Positions 56,772 through 64,000 of a stretch of DNA of 64,000 nucleotides are shown here, piece by piece (the stretch's first letter is position 1; each line of letters opens with the position of its first letter). The notes beneath the pieces were generated by a model that saw only the letters and a program-made list of their open reading frames with translations, was not told where the DNA came from and searched no databases. The position numbers and the translations under genes are program-made. The stretch comes from Pseudomonas sp. N3-W (GTDB lineage Bacteria; Pseudomonadota; Gammaproteobacteria; Pseudomonadales; Pseudomonadaceae), in assembly GCF_024970185.1 (NCBI RefSeq), contig NZ_CP103965.1:4545001-4609000 (forward strand), in the 5' to 3' direction.

Positions 56772-57596
56772 TCATTTAGCGACCTGCGGCACGCTTGCCG
56801 TACCCGGCGCTGACACCGGCACGACCGCGATCTTGTACGGATCGAAAATCTTCAGCATCTGGCCGTTGTCGCGCAAACCCTGCAGCAGCTTGCCAAACGC
56901 CTCACCGGTAATGGGCGCCTGCGGCCGGATCAGCGCGTAGTGGTGATAAATCTGATCGGTACGCTGTGACACCAGCAACTGGCCGGCGACCTTCTCGTTG
57001 CGCAGCAGGTAATCGAACAGATAAGAACGGGTGACCAGGGCAATGTCTGCCCGCCCACGCAACACCATCAGCAGATTACTGTCGTGGGAGTAGGTCAGCG
57101 TGGCATTGAAGTTCTGCGCGAGAAATTTGGGGTCGGCATTGAAGTTGGCGAATTCATAGTGATAACCACTGAACAGCGCCAGGCGCTTGCCCTTGAGGTC
57201 GTCGAAATAATTTTGCTGACGGTCGGGCTCCTGTTGTGCGACGAAAATCTCGGCGTCTTCCAGGCCCATGTCGACATTGGTGTGGGGAATGTCCTTCCAG
57301 CCCCAATCGGGATTTTCGAAGATCGCCATGTCCACACGGGCCTGCTTGAAGTCGCCGAACCGGCGGGGAATCGACGTGGGCACCAGCACAAACTTGTAGT
57401 CGGTTTGCAGCGCATTCAGGGCATCAACCAACTCAGGCAACAGCCCGGTATCGGCGCCGGACTCGGGGCGCACGGTGTAGGGCGGAAAATGCGCGGCACC
57501 GACCCGAACTTCCTGTGTAGCCAGGGACGGCGACACCCATAACACCGACAGTATCGCCAGCAATAGCGGCGAGGCCGTGCGAAATGACGAAGACAT
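56772..57596 (-). CDS. Periplasmic solute-binding protein (SBP_bac_3-like)
   Basis: A 274-residue secreted protein with a signal peptide (LLLAILSVLWVSPSLA-TQ) and a family-3 binding fold: EVRVGAAHFPPYTVRPESGADTGLLPELVDALNA at the start, then LKGKRLALFSGYHYEF and LRGRADIALVTRSYLFDYLL. Such proteins bind polar amino acids or act as stand-alone sensors. No permease or ATPase gene is nearby, so it is an orphan. The ATG at 57596 is used; the preceding codon is a TTG. Confidence 0.82.
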   Translation of the reverse strand: MSSSFRTASPLLLAILSVLWVSPSLATQEVRVGAAHFPPYTVRPESGADTGLLPELVDALNALQTDYKFVLVPTSIPRRFGDFKQARVDMAIFENPDWGWKDIPHTNVDMGLEDAEIFVAQQEPDRQQNYFDDLKGKRLALFSGYHYEFANFNADPKFLAQNFNATLTYSHDSNLLMVLRGRADIALVTRSYLFDYLLRNEKVAGQLLVSQRTDQIYHHYALIRPQAPITGEAFGKLLQGLRDNGQMLKIFDPYKIAVVPVSAPGTASVPQVAK

Positions 57597-57689
57597 CAAA
57601 ACAACCTACTCCCCGATAAAAATAAACATCCATGCATTCAAGCTAGGCGGTTTCGCCGACTTAGCCAGTTTCCTGTCAATACAAACTGC

Positions 57690-58316
57690 TTATGGCGTCT
57701 GCTCCAGCACCAGAATCAAGGCTTCGTCGGCCAATTGATCAAGGCTCATGCTGCCATCGGCGCGAAACCAGGTGGTGGTCCAGGACAGCGCCCCCGTCAG
57801 GAAACGCCGGGTGATAAACACGTCGCCGCGAATAAACCCGGCGTCCTTGGCCTCACCCAGGACGTTCAACCAGATTTCTTCATAAATATCGCGTAACGCC
57901 AGCACCTGCGCCTGGCCTTCTTCGGACAATGAGCGCCATTCGTAGACCAGCACCGCCATGGCTTCTCCGCTACCGCCCATGATCGACTGCAATTCGCAAC
58001 GGATCAGCGCCAGCACCCGCTCGCGCACGTTGCCGGCTTCGACCAGGGCCGCGCGCATCAATGCCGTGTTGTAGCGAATCGTTTCTTCCATCACCGCCCG
58101 CAGGATTTCGTCCTTGCTTTTGAAGTGATGAAAGATACTGCCCGACTGAATGCCCACCGCACCGGCCAGGTCGCGCACCGTGGTGCGTTCGTAGCCTTTG
58201 TTGCGGAACAGGTGGGCCGCCACTTGCAGCAGTTTGCCGCGAGCGCTGTCCGGGTCGGTCAACTGGCCATTATCGACCAATTCGCGCATTACCCTCAGGG
58301 CTTTTTGCTCGTCCAC
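57690..58316 (-). CDS. atuR: TetR-family repressor AtuR
   Basis: A 208-residue TetR regulator with N-terminal helix-turn-helix ([27 protein letters not shown]) and a ligand-binding C-terminal domain. GTG 58316 is chosen because AGGAGAG precedes it; the longer frame would run into the operators. It is divergent from atuA, and mirrored operators lie between them, as for AtuR of P. aeruginosa, which represses the acyclic-terpene genes until an intermediate is present. Confidence 0.87.
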   Translation of the reverse strand: MDEQKALRVMRELVDNGQLTDPDSARGKLLQVAAHLFRNKGYERTTVRDLAGAVGIQSGSIFHHFKSKDEILRAVMEETIRYNTALMRAALVEAGNVRERVLALIRCELQSIMGGSGEAMAVLVYEWRSLSEEGQAQVLALRDIYEEIWLNVLGEAKDAGFIRGDVFITRRFLTGALSWTTTWFRADGSMSLDQLADEALILVLEQTP

Positions 58317-58402
58317 CCGTTCTCTCCTACAGTCGATCAGACAAATGCCGCGCTCGCCGCAAAACAGCGGCTTGCGCGGGCAATTTAAGCTGGCGGAGAC
58401 GA

Positions 58403-58461
58403 CCAAGCAAGCGCTTGGCCAGAAGATATTTCAGACGTTTACAAACCAAGCGCTTGCTTGG
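58403..58461. promoter_or_regulatory. Paired AtuR operators
   Basis: CCAAGCAAGCGCTTGG (58403-58418) and its exact reverse complement CCAAGCGCTTGCTTGG (58446-58461) are separated by 27 bp, and each contains the dyad AAGCGCTT. They occupy the atuR-atuA intergenic region, 32 nt before the atuA start. Confidence 0.85.
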
Positions 58462-58492
58462 TAGTCTCGATGCACTTCTTTCGGAGGTGGTT

Positions 58493-60295
58493 ATGCCGTT
58501 GACTGTGCCAACTACAATTCGCATCGGTTGCGCCAGCGCATTCTGGGGCGACACCTCGACCGCCGCCGCACAACTGGTGGAAGGCGGACGGCTGGACTAC
58601 CTGGTCTTCGATTATCTGGCCGAGATCACGATGTCGATCATGGCCGGCGCCCGGATGAAAGACCCGCTGGCCGGGTACGCCAGTGACTTCATCGAAGTCC
58701 TCAGCCCGCTGCTCGGCCAGCTCGCCGAACAAAAAATCCGCGTCATCAGCAATGCTGGCGGGGTCAACCCGCAGGCCTGCGCCGCCGCCTTGCAAGCGGC
58801 TTGCGACAAGGCCGGCGTGGCCCTGAAAATCGCCGTGTTGCTGGGCGATGACCTGCAACCCCAATTCAAGCACCTGAGCAGCAGCGGCATTCACGAGATG
58901 TTCAGCGGTGCGCCGTTGCCACCGATGTGCGTCTCCACCAACGCCTACCTCGGCGCGCCAGGCATTGTCGAAGCGCTACGACTGGGCGCCGATATCGTGA
59001 TCACCGGGCGCGTGGTCGACAGCGCCGTGGTCAGTGCGGCACTGGTGCATACGTTCGGCTGGTCCTGGCATGACTACGACAAACTCGCGCAAGCCGCATT
59101 GGCCGGGCACATCATCGAATGCGGCGCGCAGTGCACTGGCGGCAATTTCACCGACTGGCGCGACGTACCCGACTACGAACACATTGGCTTCCCGATTGTG
59201 GAGGTCAGCGCCGACAGCCAGTTCATCGTCAGCAAGCCCGACGGCTCCGGCGGGCTGGTCACGCCGCTGACCGTCGGCGAGCAGATGCTCTATGAAATCG
59301 GCGACCCACGCGCCTATCTGCTGCCGGACGTGGTCTGCGATTTCAGTCAGGTCAAGCTTCGGCAACAGGGCAAAAATGCCGTTCACATGCAGGGCGCCAA
59401 AGGCCTGCCACCGACCGATCAGTACAAAGTCAGCGCCACCTGCCCGGACGGCTTTCGTTGCACCGCCAGTTGCCTGATCGCCGGGATCGATGCAGTCGCC
59501 AAAGCGCGCCGGGTCAGCGATGCGATCATCAACAAGACCTCAGAGATTTTCAGCCAGCGCGGCTGGGCGCCCTATAGCGAAGTGAACATCGAACTGCTGG
59601 GCAGCGAAGCCACCTACGGCCCCCACGGCCAGCGTCAGGACAGCCGCGAAGTGGTGATCAAACTCGCGGTGCGTCATCCGAATAAGCAGGCGCTGATCGT
59701 GTTCTCCCGGGAAATCGCCCAGGCCGCCACCGGCATGGCGCCGGGGTTGACCGGGATCGTCGGTGGGCGGCCAACGGTGTATCCAGTGATTCGCCTGTTC
59801 TCGTTCCTCATCAACAAAAGCGCCTGCGAACTGCAGGTCGATATCGCCGGGCAACGTCATTCATGTGCCCTGCCCGTCCTCGAACCGCTGGACAGCAGCG
59901 CCCTGCCTGCGCCTCACGTCCTGCCCAAACCTCAAGGCCGGGCCGACGCCAGCGTGGCGCTGGTCAAACTCGCGGTGGCGCGTTCCGGGGACAAGGGCAA
60001 CCACAGCAACATCGGCGTCATGGCGCGCCAGCCCGAGTACCTGCCGTGGATCGCCGAAGCGCTGACGCCACAAGTGATTGTCGACTGGATGAGTCACGTC
60101 CTTGACCCGATTTACGGTCGCGTCGAACGCTGGTATCTGCCCGCCAGCCACAGCCTGAATTTTCTGCTGGAAAACGCCCTCGGCGGCGGTGGCGTGGCCA
60201 GCCTGCGCATCGACCCACAAGGCAAGGCCTTCGCCCAGCAACTGCTGGAAATCCAGATCCCCGTTCCCCGGGGCATCGCCGACCAGGTCAACTAG
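58493..60295 (+). CDS. atuA: AtuA, acyclic terpene utilisation protein
   Basis: A 600-residue protein of the AtuA family. The N-terminal domain (about 8-455) has [39 protein letters not shown] and [11 protein letters not shown]; the C-terminal domain includes [20 protein letters not shown] and [24 protein letters not shown]. AtuA is required for growth on citronellol and geraniol, but its reaction is not established. GGAGGT precedes ATG 58493. First gene of the operon, controlled by AtuR operators. Confidence 0.92.
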   Translation: MPLTVPTTIRIGCASAFWGDTSTAAAQLVEGGRLDYLVFDYLAEITMSIMAGARMKDPLAGYASDFIEVLSPLLGQLAEQKIRVISNAGGVNPQACAAALQAACDKAGVALKIAVLLGDDLQPQFKHLSSSGIHEMFSGAPLPPMCVSTNAYLGAPGIVEALRLGADIVITGRVVDSAVVSAALVHTFGWSWHDYDKLAQAALAGHIIECGAQCTGGNFTDWRDVPDYEHIGFPIVEVSADSQFIVSKPDGSGGLVTPLTVGEQMLYEIGDPRAYLLPDVVCDFSQVKLRQQGKNAVHMQGAKGLPPTDQYKVSATCPDGFRCTASCLIAGIDAVAKARRVSDAIINKTSEIFSQRGWAPYSEVNIELLGSEATYGPHGQRQDSREVVIKLAVRHPNKQALIVFSREIAQAATGMAPGLTGIVGGRPTVYPVIRLFSFLINKSACELQVDIAGQRHSCALPVLEPLDSSALPAPHVLPKPQGRADASVALVKLAVARSGDKGNHSNIGVMARQPEYLPWIAEALTPQVIVDWMSHVLDPIYGRVERWYLPASHSLNFLLENALGGGGVASLRIDPQGKAFAQQLLEIQIPVPRGIADQVN

Positions 60296-60307
60296 AGGAC
60301 CGCCGCC

Positions 60308-61177
60308 ATGGCTTACGACTCGATTTTCAAGGCTGGTCTGTTCGCGGGCTTTACCGTCATCGTCACCGGTGGCGGCAGCGGTATCGGCCGTTGCACCGCC
60401 CACGAACTGGCAGCCCTCGGGGCCCATGTGCTGCTGGTGGGGCGCAAGGCCGACAAGCTGAAAAGTGTCGCGCTGGAGATTGCCGAAGACGGCGGCAAGG
60501 CTGACTGGAAAGTCTGCGATATTCGCGACGAGGACGCGGTCCGGCACCTGGTGAGCGAACTGATCCGCGAACACGGGCCGATACAGGGGCTGGTCAACAA
60601 TGCTGGCGGCCAGTACCCGTCGCCCCTGGCGTCGATCAATCAGAAAGGCTTTGAAACGGTGTTGCGCACCAACCTGGTGGGCGGCTTCCTGATGGCCCGG
60701 GAAGTATTCAACCAGTCCATGAGCAAGCACGGCGGCAGCATCGTCAACATGCTCGCCGACATGTGGGGCGGCATGCCCGGCATGGGCCATTCGGGCGCGG
60801 CGCGTTCGGGCATGGACAACTTCACCAAGACTGCCGCCTTCGAATGGGGTTATGCCGGGGTGCGGGTCAACGCCGTGGCACCAGGCTGGATCGCCTCCAG
60901 CGGCATGGACACCTATGAAGGCGCGTTCAAGGCGGTGATTCCGACCCTGCGTGAACACGTACCGCTCAAGCGCATCGGCACCGAATCGGAAGTCAGCGCG
61001 GCGATTGTGTTCCTGCTCAGCCCGGCGGCGGCATTTGTCAGCGGCAGTACCCTGCGCATCGATGGTGCTGCCAGTCTCGGCGGGCGGGCGTGGCCGATCC
61101 ATAAAGCGCAGAACAGCGAATCGTATAACGGCTTTCATCGCGCCTACATTCCCGACGTGCTCAAGGACAAGGAATAA
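60308..61177 (+). CDS. atuB: AtuB, SDR-family protein of terpene degradation
   Basis: A 289-residue SDR with cofactor motif VTGGGSGIGR and NNAGG. The usual catalytic YxxxK is not seen: the corresponding part reads GMGHSGAARSGMDNFTK, as in the peroxisomal enoyl/dienoyl-CoA reductase-like SDRs. AtuB is thought to act as a dehydrogenase or reductase on citronellol-pathway intermediates; its step is uncertain. It follows atuA by 12 nt with a GAGGA ribosome site and precedes atuC by 3 nt. Confidence 0.9.
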   Translation: MAYDSIFKAGLFAGFTVIVTGGGSGIGRCTAHELAALGAHVLLVGRKADKLKSVALEIAEDGGKADWKVCDIRDEDAVRHLVSELIREHGPIQGLVNNAGGQYPSPLASINQKGFETVLRTNLVGGFLMAREVFNQSMSKHGGSIVNMLADMWGGMPGMGHSGAARSGMDNFTKTAAFEWGYAGVRVNAVAPGWIASSGMDTYEGAFKAVIPTLREHVPLKRIGTESEVSAAIVFLLSPAAAFVSGSTLRIDGAASLGGRAWPIHKAQNSESYNGFHRAYIPDVLKDKE

Positions 61178-61180
61178 GCC

Positions 61181-62797
61181 ATGCCGGTGATCCAGTCGCA
61201 ACTCGACCCGCACAGCGAACAGTTCGCGCAAAACCGTGCGGCAATGCTGACAGGCGTCGAGCAGCTCCGGCTACTTGAGCAGAACCTGCTGAACAGGGCA
61301 GCCGAAGCCAAGCCAAAATTCGACAAGCGCGGGCAATTGCTGCCCCGCGAACGGCTCAATCTGCTGCTCGACCCCGGTGCGCCGTTCCTCGAACTGGCAA
61401 GCCTGGCCGGCTATAAATTGCACGACGACAAGGATGGCAGTTCCGCCGGTGGCGGCCTGATTGCCGGCATCGGCTATGTGTCCGGCGTACGGGTGTTGGT
61501 GGTGGCAAACAACAGCGCGATCAAGGGCGGCACCATTTCCCCCAGTGGCTTGAAAAAGTCCCTGCGCCTGCAACAGATCGCCATGGAAAACAAATTGCCG
61601 GTGATCACCCTCGCCGAAAGCGGCGGCGCCAACCTGAATTACGCGGCGGAAATTTTCGTCGAAGGCGCGCGCAGTTTTGCCAATCAGGCGCGGATGTCGG
61701 CCATGGGTTTGCCGCAGATTACTGTGGTGCATGGCTCGGCCACGGCGGGCGGTGCTTATCAACCAGGGTTGTCGGACTACGTGGTGGTGGTGCGCGGCAA
61801 GGCCAAGTTGTTTCTGGCCGGCCCGCCACTGCTCAAGGCCGCGACCGGTGAGGTCGCCGGCGATGAAGAACTCGGCGGTGCCGAGATGCACGCGCAAGTC
61901 GCCGGCACCGCCGAATACCTGGCCGAGAACGATGCCGATGGCCTGCGTCAGGTGCGGGAAATTGTCAGTCTGTTGCCATGGAACGAGCAGTTGCCATGGT
62001 TGCCCGAACGGCGTTGGGAAGAACCGCTCTACCCCATCGACGAGTTGCTGGGACTGATCCCCGACGACACGAAAAAGCCCTATGACGTGCGCGAGATCAT
62101 CGCGCGCATTGCCGACGCTTCGAACTTCCTCGAATTCAAGGGCGAGTTCGATCAGCAAACCGTCTGCGGTCACTTGCAGATTCAGGGCCGCGCTTGCGGT
62201 TTCATCGGCAACAACGGGCCGATCACACCCAAAGGCGCAAGCAAGGCTGCGCAATTCATTCAGCTGTGCGACCAGAGCCAGACACCGTTGCTGTTTTTCC
62301 ATAACACCACCGGGTTCATGGTCGGCACCGAGTCCGAGCAGCAAGGGGTGATCAAACACGGCGCGAAGATGATCCAGGCCGTGGCCAACGCCCGGGTGCC
62401 GAAGCTGACCATCGTGGTCGGCGGCTCCTATGGCGCCGGCAACTATGCGATGTGCGGCCGAGGTCTCGACCCGCGCTTCATTTTTGCCTGGCCCAACAGC
62501 CGCACTGCGGTCATGGGCGGCGCCCAGGCCGGCAAGGTGCTGCGTATCGTCACCGAAGCCAAACAGCTCAAGGACGGCATGGTGCCTGACCCGAAAATGC
62601 TCGACATGCTGGAACAGGCGGCCGCGCAAAAACTCGACAGCCAGTCCACCGCGCTCTACGGCAGCGCCAGTCTGTGGGATGACGGGTTGATCGATCCACG
62701 GGATACCCGGACCTTGCTCGGTTACTTGCTGGATATTTGCCATGAGGCCGAAGTGCGGCCGTTGCAGCCCAACAGTTTTGGTGTCGCGCGCTTTTGA
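61181..62797 (+). CDS. atuC: AtuC, geranyl-CoA carboxylase beta (carboxyltransferase) subunit
   Basis: A 538-residue carboxyltransferase with the crotonase-type N and C halves of the methylcrotonyl/geranyl-CoA carboxylase family. Segments include RERLNLLLDPGAPFLELASLAGYKLHDD, LAESGGANLNYAAEIFVEGARSFANQARMS, HGSATAGGAYQPGLSDY and FHNTTGFMVGTESEQQGVIKHGAKMIQAVANA. The geranyl- rather than methylcrotonyl-CoA label rests on the atu context. The biotin-carrying alpha subunit (AtuF) would be encoded beyond the window edge. Confidence 0.92.
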   Translation: MPVIQSQLDPHSEQFAQNRAAMLTGVEQLRLLEQNLLNRAAEAKPKFDKRGQLLPRERLNLLLDPGAPFLELASLAGYKLHDDKDGSSAGGGLIAGIGYVSGVRVLVVANNSAIKGGTISPSGLKKSLRLQQIAMENKLPVITLAESGGANLNYAAEIFVEGARSFANQARMSAMGLPQITVVHGSATAGGAYQPGLSDYVVVVRGKAKLFLAGPPLLKAATGEVAGDEELGGAEMHAQVAGTAEYLAENDADGLRQVREIVSLLPWNEQLPWLPERRWEEPLYPIDELLGLIPDDTKKPYDVREIIARIADASNFLEFKGEFDQQTVCGHLQIQGRACGFIGNNGPITPKGASKAAQFIQLCDQSQTPLLFFHNTTGFMVGTESEQQGVIKHGAKMIQAVANARVPKLTIVVGGSYGAGNYAMCGRGLDPRFIFAWPNSRTAVMGGAQAGKVLRIVTEAKQLKDGMVPDPKMLDMLEQAAAQKLDSQSTALYGSASLWDDGLIDPRDTRTLLGYLLDICHEAEVRPLQPNSFGVARF

Positions 62798-62822
62798 TCT
62801 GATCGCCAGGAGAACAATAAAA

Positions 62823-63980
62823 ATGATCTTCACCCAGGAACACGAAGCACTGCGTCGCACGGTCCGCCAATTCGTCGACCACCAGATCAATCCCCACGTC
62901 GAAGAATGGGAAAAGGCCGGGCGCTTTCCGATCCACGAGATTTTCCGCAAGGCCGGCGACCTCGGTTTGCTGGGGATTTCCAAACCGGAAAAATTTGGTG
63001 GCATGGGCCTTGATTACAGCTATTCGATTGTCGCCGCCGAGGAATTCGGCACCATTCATTGCGGCGGTATCCCGATGTCGATCGGCGTGCAGACCGACAT
63101 GTGCACCCCGGCACTGGCCCGCTTCGGTTCCGATGAGTTACGCGAAGAGTTTCTGCGCCCGGCAATCACTGGCGAACAGGTCGGGTGCATCGGCGTTTCC
63201 GAAGTGGGTGCCGGCTCCGACGTCGCCGGGCTGAAAACCGGCGCCCGCAAGGACGGCGACGACTACGTCATCAACGGCAGCAAAATGTGGATCACCAACT
63301 CGCCGAGCGCCGACTTCATCTGCCTGCTGGTCAACACCTCGGACGACAAACCCCACGTCAACAAGTCGCTGATCATGGTGCCGATGAACACGCCGGGCAT
63401 CAGCCTCAGCTCGCACCTGGACAAGCTCGGCATGCGCAGTTCGGAGACCGCCCAGGTGTTTTTCGACGACGTGCGGGTGCCACAACGCAATCGCATCGGT
63501 CACGAAGGCGCGGGGTTCATGATGCAAATGCTGCAGTTCCAGGAGGAACGGCTGTTCGGCGCGGCCAACATGATCAAGGGCCTGGAGTACTGCGTCGACA
63601 GCACCATCGAATATTGCAAGGAGCGCAAGACCTTCGGCAATGCGCTGATCGACAATCAGGTCATCCACTTTCGCCTCGCCGAATTGCAAACCGAAATCGA
63701 ATGCCTGCGGGCGCTGGTGTATCAGGCCACCGAGCAATACATCAAAGGCCAGGACGTGACGCGCCTGGCGTCCATGGCCAAGCTCAAGGCCGGCCGCCTC
63801 GGTCGCGAAGTCAGCGACAGCTGCCTGCAATACTGGGGCGGCATGGGCTTCATGTGGGACAACCCGGTAGCCCGCGCCTATCGCGACGTCCGGCTGGTGT
63901 CGATTGGCGGGGGTGCCGACGAAATCATGCTCGGGATCATCTGCAAACTCATGGGCATCCTGCCGGGAAAAAAGAAATGA
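62823..63980 (+). CDS. atuD: AtuD, citronellyl-CoA dehydrogenase
   Basis: A 385-residue acyl-CoA dehydrogenase starting MIFTQEHEALRRTVRQFVDHQI. It has the FAD-binding motif GCIGVSEVGAGSDVAGLKT, KMWITNSPSADF, and the C-terminal LQYWGGMGFMWDNPVARAYRDVRLVSIGGGADEIMLGI. AtuD oxidises citronellyl-CoA to cis-geranyl-CoA before carboxylation by AtuC/AtuF. AGGAGA precedes the ATG at 62823; an upstream extension overlapping atuC is rejected. Its stop overlaps the next start (ATGA). Confidence 0.92.
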   Translation: MIFTQEHEALRRTVRQFVDHQINPHVEEWEKAGRFPIHEIFRKAGDLGLLGISKPEKFGGMGLDYSYSIVAAEEFGTIHCGGIPMSIGVQTDMCTPALARFGSDELREEFLRPAITGEQVGCIGVSEVGAGSDVAGLKTGARKDGDDYVINGSKMWITNSPSADFICLLVNTSDDKPHVNKSLIMVPMNTPGISLSSHLDKLGMRSSETAQVFFDDVRVPQRNRIGHEGAGFMMQMLQFQEERLFGAANMIKGLEYCVDSTIEYCKERKTFGNALIDNQVIHFRLAELQTEIECLRALVYQATEQYIKGQDVTRLASMAKLKAGRLGREVSDSCLQYWGGMGFMWDNPVARAYRDVRLVSIGGGADEIMLGIICKLMGILPGKKK

Positions 63981-64000
63981 GCGCCCTGCCCGATTGCCAG
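63977..64000 (+). CDS. atuE: Start of the next atu gene (probably atuE), cut by the window edge
   Basis: An ATG overlapping the atuD stop (ATGA) opens a frame reading MSALPDCQ up to the edge. In P. aeruginosa the gene after atuD is atuE, isohexenylglutaconyl-CoA hydratase. Only eight codons are visible, so identity comes from gene order alone. Confidence 0.5.

Overview
The window is a 64 kb chromosomal segment from a Pseudomonas, most likely of the P. fluorescens group. The reasons are the Pseudomonas-type 16S 5' half at the left end, the fpv/pvd pyoverdine genes with PvdS-type promoters, the msu/sfn sulfur-starvation genes, the atu terpene-degradation operon, uniformly high GC, and many REP palindromes of the GGGAGCGRGCTTGCTCGCGA type between genes. 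Identifications rest on reading the sequence and on recalled family knowledge; no database search was run.

Layout: 1-1262 holds the 5' half of a 16S rRNA gene (minus strand) with a boxA and three tandem promoters. 1379-8947 is housekeeping and accessory material: an RhtA-type exporter, a TetR/SDR/DsbA-like isomerase cluster, an M24 aminopeptidase, a cysteine desulfurase, a LysE exporter and two small lipoproteins. 9140-17379 is a sulfur-scavenging region: msuE-msuD-msuC-sfnR behind a sigma54-type promoter, a soxR/monooxygenase pair sharing a SoxR box, and sfnB-metI-metQ behind a second sigma54-like promoter. 17501-23557 has a VOC protein, a dehalogenase-like hydrolase, a LysR regulator, a nine-copy 136-bp tandem REP array and a leuC-leuD pair without leuB. 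23995-32401 is the fpvGHJKCDEF operon for periplasmic release of iron from pyoverdine, facing mbtH and pvdH. 33040-39650 is a dsbRS/dsbD-tlpA-dsbG redox locus with a hemopexin-repeat gene lodged in its middle. 39754-41608 holds a hydrolase and a broken PLAT-like gene. 41623-56760 is the rest of the pyoverdine locus: the giant NRPS pvdL, the sigma factor pvdS and a hydroxyornithine-type acetyltransferase. 57690-64000 is atuR divergent from atuABCD, with the first codons of the next gene.

How it works together: iron starvation relieves Fur repression of pvdS (Fur-box-like site over the -35/spacer). PvdS then reads iron-starvation boxes before pvdL, pvdH-mbtH and the acetyltransferase gene, all with the same 16-nt spacing. 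PvdH makes diaminobutyrate for PvdL, MbtH helps the adenylation domains, and FpvG-K with FpvCDEF strip iron from the returning siderophore and import it. SfnR, DsbR, SoxR and AtuR each have plausible DNA sites beside their targets.

The least ordinary items are the tandem REP array, a REP doublet inside the reading frame of fpvD, the AT-richer four-blade hemopexin gene that splits dsbRS from dsbD, the PLAT-like gene spread over three frames, and the sfnB-metI-metQ operon with no ATPase gene.
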